The translations under genes were made by a program, and so were the position numbers. This document shows, in pieces, positions 34,535 through 46,416 of a stretch of 64,000 bases of DNA. The stretch spans positions 215,219-279,218 of the forward strand of contig NZ_JH806632.1 in the NCBI RefSeq assembly GCF_000295095.1, written 5' to 3'. This stretch comes from Actinomyces timonensis DSM 23838 (GTDB lineage Bacteria; Actinomycetota; Actinomycetes; Actinomycetales; Actinomycetaceae). The first letter of the stretch is position 1; each line of letters opens with the position of its first letter. The notes beneath the pieces were generated by a model. It saw only the letters and a list, made by a program, of their open reading frames with translations. It was not told the origin of the DNA and made no database searches.

Positions 34535-34618
34535 CACCTCCTCCCCGACTCCCTCCTTCCCCGGCAAGGACACGTGAGTGTTCCGGGAGGAGGTGCCGGA
34601 GAAGGCAGGACAAGCCTA
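34535..34618 (-). promoter_or_regulatory. Promoter and Shine-Dalgarno-masking leader, cassette 1
   Basis: On the minus strand a -10 box TAGGCT (34613-34618) predicts transcription from about 34606. The 5' part of the mRNA contains CACCTCCTCCC (34595-34585), the exact complement of GGGAGGAGGTG (34545-34535), which holds the Shine-Dalgarno. The 11-bp helix would enclose 39 bases and block initiation until the RNA is processed or refolded. No clear -35 is seen. Confidence 0.6.
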
Positions 34619-34736
34619 TCCGCAGGTGGCGACAGAAATGGGCCGTCGGGCGAGTGACCACGCACGAGGCGCTTTGGCCACCCCCGCGCCCAGCGGGATC
34701 TGAAGCGCTTGCCGGAGCGCGGCCTCGGCCGGTGCG

Positions 34737-34765
34737 TGGACAGTCCTGAGCGTCTGGGGCACAAT
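34737..34765 (+). promoter_or_regulatory. Predicted antisense-RNA promoter, cassette 2
   Basis: TGGACA (34737-34742), 17 bases, CACAAT (34760-34765), aimed into the second small gene. The following hairpin pairs GGGGACCCACCC (34769-34780) with GGATGGGTCCCC (34791-34802). Spacing and boxes are the same as in cassette 1. Confidence 0.6.
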
Positions 34766-34814
34766 GGTGGGGACCCACCCGGTTGCCTCCGGATGGGTCC
34801 CCGACGCAAGCGGT

Positions 34815-34952
34815 TCAGTTGATCCACTTGCTGAGGGCCTCCAACAGGACACTGACGGCCCGGATCAGGTCAGCGATCGCACGCAGCATCTCGCTGATCT
34901 TCCGGGCCGTTCCTGTGTCCTGGCGGACGTGGCGGCCTTTCGGCTTGGCCAT
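34815..34952 (-). CDS. 45-aa amphipathic peptide, toxin candidate, copy 2
   Basis: The peptide begins MAKPKGRHVRQDTGTARK and ends LIRAVSVLLEALSKWIN. It differs from copy 1 at about 18 of 45 positions, yet the length, basic N-terminus and hydrophobic face are preserved, and many changes are conservative (Val/Ile, Asp/Glu, Arg/Lys). That pattern argues for selection on the peptide. AGGAGGTGA stands 7 nt before ATG 34952. It may be an independent unit, because it has its own leader, hairpin and antisense promoter. I know of no named family. Confidence 0.65.
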   Translation of the reverse strand: MAKPKGRHVRQDTGTARKISEMLRAIADLIRAVSVLLEALSKWIN

Positions 34953-34958
34953 GACCCT

Positions 34959-35039
34959 CACCTCCTCCCCGACTCCCTTCTTCCCCGGCAGGACACTGCG
35001 CGTTCCGGGAGGAGGTGCCGGAGAAGGCGGGCAAGCCTA
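34959..35039 (-). promoter_or_regulatory. Promoter and Shine-Dalgarno-masking leader, cassette 2
   Basis: The -10 box TAGGCT (35034-35039) on the minus strand predicts a start near 35027. CACCTCCTCCC (35017-35007) is fully complementary to GGGAGGAGGTG (34969-34959), 6-7 nt before the ATG. The helix is identical to that of cassette 1 although the 37-base loop between the arms differs. Confidence 0.6.
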
Positions 35040-35145
35040 TGCGCAGGTGCCGACAGGAACGGGCTGGCGAGCGCTCATGCCGGGTCTCCCCGCATCGGCT
35101 CGGTTGCGGGGTGCGCCCCTGCGACGCGCGGATACGCTTGTGGGC

Positions 35146-35547
35146 ATGGGGATCAAGCCACAGGCTGCCGCGAGTAACACCGGCGACCACACCGCGTGGA
35201 GGCGGGCGCTGATCATCAGCGCCGCTTGCGCGTTCGTGTGCGGGGTCCTCACTGTCACACTACTGATCAGCGGCTCGTGGCTGTACGCGCAGGCGGTATT
35301 TCATGACCCCACGTCCAGAACGCTGTATGACGCCATGCGCCTGTGCGCCCTCGTGAGCCTCCTCACCCTTCCGCCAGTCGCGATACTCGGCATCCACCAC
35401 CTCTCGAACTTACTGAAACACTTATCGCCATCACGAGGGCGCCTAAACCTCATTGCTATTCACCTCACGGCTCTCCTCCTGGGCGCAGGAACAGCGATAG
35501 CGATTTACCTGCTCCTAGCCAGCCTCAACAATAGGGGCATCATCTAA
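35146..35547 (+). CDS. Small membrane protein, three transmembrane segments
   Basis: A 133-aa protein with three hydrophobic helices (IISAACAFVCGVLTVTLLI, LCALVSLLTLPPVAILGI, and IAIHLTALLLGAGTAIAIYL). No family is recognised. The ATG is 7 nt after TACGCT, so the mRNA may be leaderless. Codon use is less GC-biased than in neighbouring genes, as expected for recently acquired DNA. It sits between the tandem peptide cassettes and the distal end of the CRISPR array, so it might be a membrane accessory of either. Confidence 0.55.
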   Translation: MGIKPQAAASNTGDHTAWRRALIISAACAFVCGVLTVTLLISGSWLYAQAVFHDPTSRTLYDAMRLCALVSLLTLPPVAILGIHHLSNLLKHLSPSRGRLNLIAIHLTALLLGAGTAIAIYLLLASLNNRGII

Positions 35548-35575
35548 CAAGAATCGCAATCGTCTCCCCACGCTG

Positions 35576-38500
35576 ACCTCATTGAAGCGCACTTCCCTTA
35601 GCCGCTGCAATCAGAGTGAACTGCGCGCCGGGGGCACGGGGGAGGCAGAGGCGCGGCCTCAATGAAGTGCAGCCCCTAAGGGAACTGCAACCCAGCCCCC
35701 TCGGCGGGGGAGATGCCGTGCTCCGGGCCTCAATGAAGTGCAGCTCCTAAGGGAACTGCAACCCGTTCGCCGGCGACGGGACGGCGGCTGCCACAGGGCC
35801 TCAATGAAGTGCAGCTCCTAAGGGAACTGCAACAGAACACCTTCGCCGACCGAGTCCGTGGACTGCACGTGCCTCAATGAAGTGCAGCTCCTAAGGGAAC
35901 TGCAACGCACAACCTGAACGCCTGAGCCCTGCGGGACGCCAGCCTCAATGAAGTGCAGCTCCTAAGGGAACTGCAACGCCCTGGTGCGCGACCAGCACGG
36001 CACGAATTTTTACGGCCTCAATGAAGTGCAGCTCCTAAGGGAACTGCAACCTCTCGCGGGTGTCGCTGGCAAGATGGTCCTACGGCCTCAATGAAGTGCA
36101 GCTCCTAAGGGAACTGCAACCCTGCGATGGGCCCAGTGCCTCAAGCAGATCGAGCCTCAATGAAGTGCAGCTCCTAAGGGAACTGCAACAGATCATTGAG
36201 AAGGTCTTCAAGTTTGCCAAGAAGCCTCAATGAAGTGCAGCTCCTAAGGGAACTGCAACACCATCCAGCCACTGTTCGAGGAGAACGACACGCCTCAATG
36301 AAGTGCAGTTCCCGAAGGAACTGCAACACGGGGGGGCAAGCCCGATCCCACCTTATCGAATGTGCCTCAATGAAGTGCAGTTCCCGAAGGAACTGCAACA
36401 GAGCTTCGCGAACGGCGGGTACAACCGCCCCCCGATGCCTCAATGAAGTGCAGTTCCCGAAGGAACTGCAACCACAAGTCCCACACGCCGGTAACAGGGA
36501 TCGTCCCGCCTCAATGAAGTGCAGTTCCCGAAGGAACTGCAACCGGCCGTGGCGGCCGTCGCGGTGGCGGCGCTGGTGGAGCCTCAATGAAGTGCAGTTC
36601 CCGAAGGAACTGCAACGCCTTCCTCCCCGGCGCCACCAACCCCACCCGCCAGCCTCAATGAAGTGCAGTTCCCGAAGGAACTGCAACTGGACATGTTTCC
36701 TCCTAGAGAGTCACGTCAACAACAGCCTCAATGAAGTGCAGTTCCCGAAGGAACTGCAACGGGTATGAAGTGGGGTGTTCGAAAGCAGCGTTCTCAGGGC
36801 CTCAATGAAGTGCAGTTCCCGAAGGAACTGCAACGTGTACGCCCTCCTGCGCTGATAGCCTCAACCACCCGGCCTCAATGAAGTGCAGTTCCCGAAGGAA
36901 CTGCAACACTGTGACCGCTTCGCGTGACACCCTGCCGAAGGGCGCCTCAATGAAGTGCAGTTCCCGAAGGAACTGCAACAAGAGTAATCTCGTCGTCAGG
37001 CCTATAGTCGCCGGTCCCCGCCTCAATGAAGTGGTTCCCGAAGGAACTGCAACTCTGGTACGACACGGCGAACGGGTACAAGCCGTACATGCCTCAATGA
37101 AGTGCAGTTCCCGAAGGAACTGCAACCTCATTAGGGCCAAGTGATGGCTAAGCGCGACGAGCCTCAATGAAGTGCAGTTCCCGAAGGAACTGCAACCCGG
37201 TCTGCGCGGTCATCGTCACTTCATGGTGCCGGCCTCAATGAAGTGCAGTTCCCAAAGGAACTGCAACGCCTTGTTCTTGACCCAGCTGGAGGCCCGCGAC
37301 CAGGCCTCAATGAAGTGCAGTTTCCAAAGGAACTGCAACCTGGGTGATCCCCGGCCGCATGATGACTCACTGAAAAGGCCTCAATGAAGTGCAGTTCCCA
37401 AAGGAACTGCAACGGCACGGCCAGTGGCCGATGAGCGCTCACATCCACCAGCCTCAATGAACTGCAGTTCCCAAAGGAACTGCAACGTCCCGGAGGACAG
37501 CCCGGGCAGTGTCGCGGAGAATAGCGCCTCAATGAAGTGCAGTTCCCAAAGGAACTGCAACATCAGTCATGCAACGCCACCGTCGCCCAAGATCATGCCT
37601 CAATGAAGTGCAGTTCCCAAAAGAACTGCAACATCCAGGTCTACAGTGACAGCGCCGAGATCTTCGCGCCTCAATGAAGTGCAGTTCCCAAAGGAACTGC
37701 AACGGTGGGCTATTGCCGGGCTGACAACGGCGGTGGGTATGCCTCAATGAAGTGCAGTTCCCAAAGGAACTGCAACCGTTCTAGGCGTCCTCGATGCGGA
37801 GGGTGATCCCGCCTCAATGAAGTGCAGTTCCCAAAGGAACTGCAACTCGCTGATATGGAGCATGGGCCGGCGTCGATCTGGCCTCAATGAAGTGCGGCTC
37901 CTAAGGGAACTGCAACGTCGGACTCCAATGACGCGCTCCCGGAGCACTTCAAGCCTCAATGAAGTGCAGCTCCTAAGGGAACTGCAACTTCAGCGCGGTC
38001 GGAGCATTGGACACTGAGAACTGGGAGCCTCAATGAAGTGCAGCTCCTAAGGGAACTGCAACTTCAGCGCGGTCGGAGCATTGGACACTGAGAACTGGGA
38101 GCCTCAATGAAGTGCAGCTCCTAAGGGAACTGCAACCCTGCTGTCCAACCTGGTGCAGACCATGATGATGCCTCAATGAAGTGCAGTTCCCAAAGGAACT
38201 GCAACTCCGGCGGCGTCGCCGTCCTCGGCGCCGGACTCACGCCTCAATGAAGTGCAGTTCACAAAGGAACTGCAACAATGGAGACGGATTGAGCAAGTCG
38301 TCATATGCAACGCCTCAATGAAGTGCAGTTCCCAAAGGAACTGCAACGCGAGTGAAAGACTCCGGTGACCGTTGACCTGTATGGCCTCAATGAAGTGCAG
38401 TTCCCAAAGGAACTGCAACGAGAGCGTGGCCAACGCCTGGAATCGCGGGACCAGCCTCGATGAAGTGCAGTTCCCAAAGGAACTGCAACGAGGATCAGGC

Positions 38501-39062
38501 TTTTTATGATATGCAGGAACGCTGCCTCAATGAAGTGCAGTTCCCAAAGGAACTGCAACCCTGAGATAAAGTGCGAGGTTACGCTCATCTGGGACGGCCT
38601 CAATGAAGTGCAGTTCCCAAAGGAACTGCAACGCACGGCGGCCAAGTACGTCACACAGTTGAGTCTGCCTCAATGAAGTGCAGTTCCCAAAGGAACTGCA
38701 ACCCGACGACGGGGACGTTATTGGTTGGTGCCTTCTACGCGCCTCAATGAAGTGCAGTTCCCAAAGGAACTGCAACGATGGCTCCGACACGGGCCCGTTC
38801 CTCATGGCCAGCCTCAATGAAGTGCAGTTCCCAAAGGAACTGCAACGACGGAGCAGACCGCAGCACCGGACGGCGTGAACCGCCTCAATGAAGTGCAGTT
38901 CCCAAAGGAACTGCAACGGGCACTGCTGCACGCCATGAGCGAGGTCGACCGCCAGCCTCAATGAAGTGCAGTTCCCAAAGGAACTGCAACGTGGCCGTGG
39001 GCGCTGCTCGCGGGGGCGTCGGCTCTGCCTCAATGAAGTGCAGTTCCCAAAGGAACTGCAAC
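35576..39062 (-). CRISPR. Type I-G CRISPR array, 48 repeats plus one degenerate terminal repeat
   Basis: Repeats are 36 bp; the first full one is at 35656-35691, the last at 39027-39062, with 47 spacers of about 32-38 bp. A degenerate copy at 35576-35611, 44 bases beyond, marks the distal end. In crRNA orientation (minus) each repeat begins GTTGCAGTTCC and ends CTTCATTGAGGC, with a 9-bp stem TGCAGTTCC / GGAACTGCA closing a 4-base loop. Three loop types occur in blocks: CTTA (35656-36259 and 37881-38136), TTCG (36292-37196) and TTTG (37232-37846 and 38170-39062). The repeat at 37020-37053 lacks two bases. Spacers 37989-38026 and 38063-38100 are identical. Confidence 0.98.
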
Positions 39063-39239
39063 CGCCCCGTCAGATTCGGCTGTGATTCAAGGGTTCTGGC
39101 GGGTGTCCGCGAGCGCTGCCGCCGTCGGGGCGGCCGAGACACTCGGCTGGCAGGCAGCCTACTCGCCCTTCCTTGGAATCTCAACGGTTTTGGGCCGCGA
39201 GCGCTCCCCGGGGGTCCCCGTACCACCGCAGCGCTCGCA
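39063..39239 (-). promoter_or_regulatory. CRISPR leader
   Basis: This is the 177-base non-coding stretch between the cas2 stop codon and the first repeat in transcription order. The opposite array end is degenerate, which places the leader here. It should contain the array promoter and adaptation signals; no strong promoter is obvious by eye. Confidence 0.7.
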
Positions 39240-42137
<2,898 letters not shown>

Positions 42138-42141
<4 letters not shown>

Positions 42142-44870
42142 TTCCCCTCGGCTGAGATCGAGCAGTCAGCGGCGCGCAGAAGCGCCTCGAGATAGGCGGC
42201 GCCCCACGGGCCCCACATCCGGTCAGTCCGGGCGATGAGGGACTCCCACTCCCCCTCGCCCACGAGCTCCACCAGCGCCTCCATCGCGCTGGGACCGGCC
42301 GTCACAGGGTCATGGTCGAACATGGGCCGGCCCCGGCCATGGCTCGTGCCCACCAGGCGGGCGACCAGATCGCGGCGCCCGCACTCGACGCCGCCCTCGC
42401 CGTCGCCACTCGAGTCCGCCCGCGCCCAGTAGATGGCCGCGGAGGCGAGCTCGTGGCGCCACCCCACCGGCAGGCCAGCGTCCGCCCAGGCCTTGCGCAC
42501 AGACCTCAACGGGCGCCCACCGCTCTTGGCCAGCGGCGGAGCGCCCTCCTGCTGATCCCTCCGCCGCCCCAGAAGCACCTGGAAGCGCTCATCCTCCTTG
42601 CCGGCGTCGTGCCATAGTCCGGCCTCCTTCAAGGCCTCCACCGGGGAGGGTCGAGCGCCGACCCGCTCCGCGACCTCCCCGGCGCGCGCGGCCACCGCGG
42701 CATTGTGGTCGGCGAGGAGCACACGGCGGCTCCGGGACCACGCCGAGCGCTCATCGGACTCGTCGTCGACGCGCTCGCTCCCCCGCACCACCAGCCAGGC
42801 AGGGGCGATCCCGCTCTCAGGATCCCAGCCCGGGGGCCACTCGCACTCACCCTCAGGGAACTCCTCCCCCAGTTCCTCTGCCTCCAGGCGGGCGAGGCGC
42901 GCGAGCTCATCAGGATCGGTCATGATCCTCACGATGCCCTCCAACGCCGAGGCTGGAACGGGCTCGCCTGTCTCGCCGCCATCCCTGGAGACCACGCCCT
43001 CGGTGAGGATCGCCGCAGCCGCGTCGAGCACGATCAGGTCCCCGGGGCGAAGGAGCCGCGCGACCTCCCGGGCATCAGGCCCGGGGTCGGCGAGGCGCAC
43101 CTGCCATTCCGCGAGCGCTTCCCCGTCGCGCCACAGCACCGAGCCGCCCAGAACCTCCCGCTGCTCGTCGGCGAGCCGCGTGATGAGGGCTCGTGCCGTC
43201 GCGATCGTCGTCGGGTAGACCTCCCAGTCTTGTGGGGGCACCGCGCGGACGAGGGTCTCCCCGGCGGTCGCATCGGGCAGGCCCGATATGTCGCGCAGGA
43301 CGACTCCCACTGCGGAGTCCTCGGGGTCGAGGTCATCGCGGAGCCACAGGTCGAGCTCCGGCTCCACGATGAGGTCCATGGAGGTCTTCGACCACAAGGC
43401 CGCGTCCCACGGCTCCGGGCGCTGGTAGAGCACACGGCGGGGGATATCCGGCTCCGGCGGGTTCTCGCTGACCACCAGGGGCGAAAGATCCCCATCCCCG
43501 GCGCGCTCCACCGCCCAGCTCCGCCCTGAGCGCAGGTCATCCTTGCGGTATGGGAGCGCGTCCGCCTTCACCTCCACGCCAGCCGCCGGCCCCAGGACGA
43601 TGACGTCGCCGCGCTCGCGCAGGCCGAGCCTGTTGACCCTTCCCGCCCGCTGGGCGAGGGCACTGCCCGAGGCGAGCTCGGTGACCATGGCGGCCAGATC
43701 GAGGTCCACTCCGACCTCAACGGTCTGCGTGGCCACGAGGACATCCACGCTCTGGGAGCCCTCCGTGCCGAAGAGCCCCGGGTCCTCCTCGCGAAGCCTC
43801 TCGAGATCCCACGGGCGCATGCGCCCCACCCACAGCCGGCAGGCGAGCCCCTTCTTCCGCAGTTCACCGACGACCTGGACGGCGCTGTCCACACGGTTGA
43901 GCACGCAGCCAACGGTCCTGGGAGGATGGGTGCCTGCCTCCCCACCCGGAGAGTCCGGGATGAGCTCGCGGGCGGCCCCGACGGCGTCGAGCACCTGCTC
44001 CACCACAGCATCCCGGTACTTCGCGGTCATCCTGCCGTTGGCGGGCCACTGCTCGGTCTCGACGTAGCGGATCGTCTTGGGCGCCCGCACCCGGCCGGCC
44101 AGGCGGGAATCGTCCGCGAGGGACTCCCGGGTGACGCCGACGACGCGGCTCGCCGCCCCCGAGGGGGTCGCGGTCATCTCCACCGCCTGGAGCGCGGGCA
44201 CGCCGATCCTCTCGGCGCCCGCAGCGCAGAGCTCGCCCACGCGCCGCGCCGTGACGAGCAGCTGGCGGTTCAGATGCGCCTCGTCCAGGACGATGGCCGC
44301 ATCGAGGGCGAGGAGCCCTGCGAGCCTCGGGCGGGCGAGCCGCGAGGCCCCGTAGGAGCGGAACAGCAGGCTGGAGCCCCACATATCCGGGGTCATGCAC
44401 AGCACCGCGCAGGCCTCCGGGGCGTTGAGCCAGGCGCGGTCGGTGGCGGCCGCCCCGCGCATGGTCGTCACCACGAGGGGATCGCGGCTCTCCGCCGCCT
44501 CCCGGCGGAGGCTGGCAAGGGCGTCACAGACTCGCGTCACGACGTCGGCGGCGCCGTCGGGAGAAGCGTTCAGGAGATCCTGGATGCGGCGGGCCCGCTC
44601 GGCGTGGGCGTCAGTGAGGGCCCTCCGGTTGACGACGACGGCGAGCCTGCGGGGCACTCGCGCGCCCGCGCCCACAGCCGCCAGGGCATTGGCGAAGACA
44701 TGGACCTCGATGACGCTCGATTTGCCCGCGCCCGTCGGGGCGGCGATCTGCTCCGGCCACTGCCCTTGGCCCACCAGGTGCCTCAGGAGATCCTCCTGCC
44801 ATGAGAAGGGGCGGCACCCCTGGCCGTGCACGGCCTCGAAGAAGTCCCCGAAGTCATCAATGCTCAGCAT
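42138..44870 (-). CDS. cas3: Cas3 helicase-nuclease with C-terminal HD domain
   Basis: A 910-aa effector that unwinds and degrades target DNA. The helicase part has APTGAGKSSV near residue 50 and the DEAH box in AIVLDEAHLNRQ, with VATQTVEVGVDLD and ALAQRAGRVNR as C-terminal helicase motifs. The HD nuclease lies at the C-terminus (LLADHNAAVAARA, then AGLWHDAGKEDERF), the reverse of common Cas3 but typical for type I-G. The start MLSIDDFGDFF (44870) lies inside csb2, overlapping by 14 bases; a longer frame upstream is csb2 shadow. Confidence 0.95.
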
Positions 44871-46416
44871 GATTCCTCCAGGTCGCCTCCCGGACCAGCT
44901 CAGCCGGGAGATCCGCGGGGGCGAGGAGGCCCCCGCCGAGGTGGCGGCTCTGCCCCACGGCGACCAGCGCGCACTCGGGGAGCAGGTCCCCCGCGTCGAT
45001 GAGCGCACGGTAGGGCTGGGCGACCATCCCCTGGGGCATCTTGTGGGAGTAGGCCGCGGGGCGGTGGGTGACATGCTGGTACCACATCACCGAGGCGCCC
45101 TTGCGCCGGACCTGGGAGACGAGGTCGCGGTACCCCTGGGGGCCGCGCCCCACAGGCATGAGCGCATCGCGCCAGACGAATCCGAGTGAGAGCAGGATGG
45201 CGCTCTCAAAACTCCACTCGCCGCGCTGGCGCACCACCTCGGGCACCGCAGCCGGCGTTGGGGACCAGAGGCGGGCGGTGCCGGGCGCGGGCGGCGCCCA
45301 GAAGGACTCGGCGGGGAGGATCTCATCGGCGGGCAGCAGCCGCGCCACGCCCCAACGCGACCTCACCTGCCGCATCCCAGCCAAAGCGCCCAGGACGACG
45401 TCGCTCTCCCCCGGGCTCATCCCCCGGGGCAACAGGATGAGGAAGGCCCCCGGAGCGCCACCGATATCCCCGATGATCGACTGGGCGAACACAGAGGCGG
45501 GCAGGTAGTGGATGGCCAGGCGGTTCGCCGGGACCCGTGCGCCCTCGGGGAAGCGCCCCGTGACCGTGGAGGGGGCGCCGTCGCCGATCCTGGAGATGAT
45601 CGCCTTGTGGAAACCCACGCACCAGTCCACCCTGCGCGAGGGCTCGAACTCCTGACCGCTGCCGTCATCGGCGAGGAAGATGACGACGTCGTCCCAGGGA
45701 AGAGACCCCTCCGCCGGCTCGTACCCCACCGGCTCGTAGTGAGCGGTGCTCAGGCAGTCCAGGGGCGACGGGAACGTGACGACCGCTTCCGTCTTCTTGT
45801 ACTTGTCAGCGCTGGCAGTTGGCGGCTTGGGAGGATAGGCCGCCTCATGCGCTTGGGCGAGAGCCCTGGCCCGTCCGGGAACCGGGACCGGCAGCCGCAG
45901 GCCTCCGGAGGTGAACGCCGTCGCCTGGGGATTGCGGCGCCAGGTCGGCCGAACGCCCTCGACGACTTCGAGGACCACGGGACTGTCCGCCTCCCCCAGG
46001 TGGGGAACCTCGGCGCACAGCCCGCTGAGGACCTCTCGGACGTCAGGAGGGATGCTCTCCCAGATCCAGGCGATCTCGCCATTGAGCGCGACGCCCTCGG
46101 AGATCTCCTTGCCCGCCTTCTTCGGGGAGTCCTTCTCCAAGGTCCCTGTGTCGCGGTAGGCGATGCGGGAAGCGGAGGGCTCAGTCATCGGCATGGACGG
46201 CGGAAGGCTCAACCCAGCGGGCGGATTGGCCTCCAGCCACGCCAGCGCGCCTTCCACGGCTGGCGCGAGGCCGTCACCCCCGGAAGCGGTCCAGGCAGCG
46301 CTCACCAGTGCGGAGAAGAGGCGGGCGGGCGAGGGCCAGCTATCCGGCGAGCCATCTGCTGCGTGCCCGTGGTAGACGCCGAGTGGGAAGCGCGCGGTGA
46401 GAGCGACGGATCCCAT
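44857..46416 (-). CDS. csb2: Csb2 (Cas5-Cas6-like subunit of type I-G)
   Basis: A 519-aa protein. The N-terminus MGSVALTARFPLGVYHGH and the following WPSPARLFSALVSAAW are typical of Csb2 (GSU0054-like) proteins, which combine Cas5 and Cas6 roles. It should cut the precursor RNA at the repeat stem-loops and cap the 5' end of the guide. The start overlaps the csb1 stop (TAATG) and the 3' end overlaps cas3 by 14 bases. Confidence 0.9.
   Translation of the reverse strand: MGSVALTARFPLGVYHGHAADGSPDSWPSPARLFSALVSAAWTASGGDGLAPAVEGALAWLEANPPAGLSLPPSMPMTEPSASRIAYRDTGTLEKDSPKKAGKEISEGVALNGEIAWIWESIPPDVREVLSGLCAEVPHLGEADSPVVLEVVEGVRPTWRRNPQATAFTSGGLRLPVPVPGRARALAQAHEAAYPPKPPTASADKYKKTEAVVTFPSPLDCLSTAHYEPVGYEPAEGSLPWDDVVIFLADDGSGQEFEPSRRVDWCVGFHKAIISRIGDGAPSTVTGRFPEGARVPANRLAIHYLPASVFAQSIIGDIGGAPGAFLILLPRGMSPGESDVVLGALAGMRQVRSRWGVARLLPADEILPAESFWAPPAPGTARLWSPTPAAVPEVVRQRGEWSFESAILLSLGFVWRDALMPVGRGPQGYRDLVSQVRRKGASVMWYQHVTHRPAAYSHKMPQGMVAQPYRALIDAGDLLPECALVAVGQSRHLGGGLLAPADLPAELVREATWRNHAEH

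Noticed and set aside
34322-34657. A 111-codon plus-strand frame over the first peptide cassette
   Set aside because: It is the complement of the 45-aa gene and its hairpins; it has no Shine-Dalgarno and is not conserved as a frame in the second cassette.
35576-35655. A CreTA-like CRISPR-regulated RNA toxin-antitoxin using the degenerate repeat
   Set aside because: The degenerate repeat fits an ordinary worn-out distal repeat. No repeat-like sequence was found near the peptide cassettes or upstream of csb1.
35576-39226. Repetitive open frames encoding peptides such as NEVQFPKELQ and QFLWELHFIEA across the array
   Set aside because: They are translations of the CRISPR repeats on both strands, not genes.
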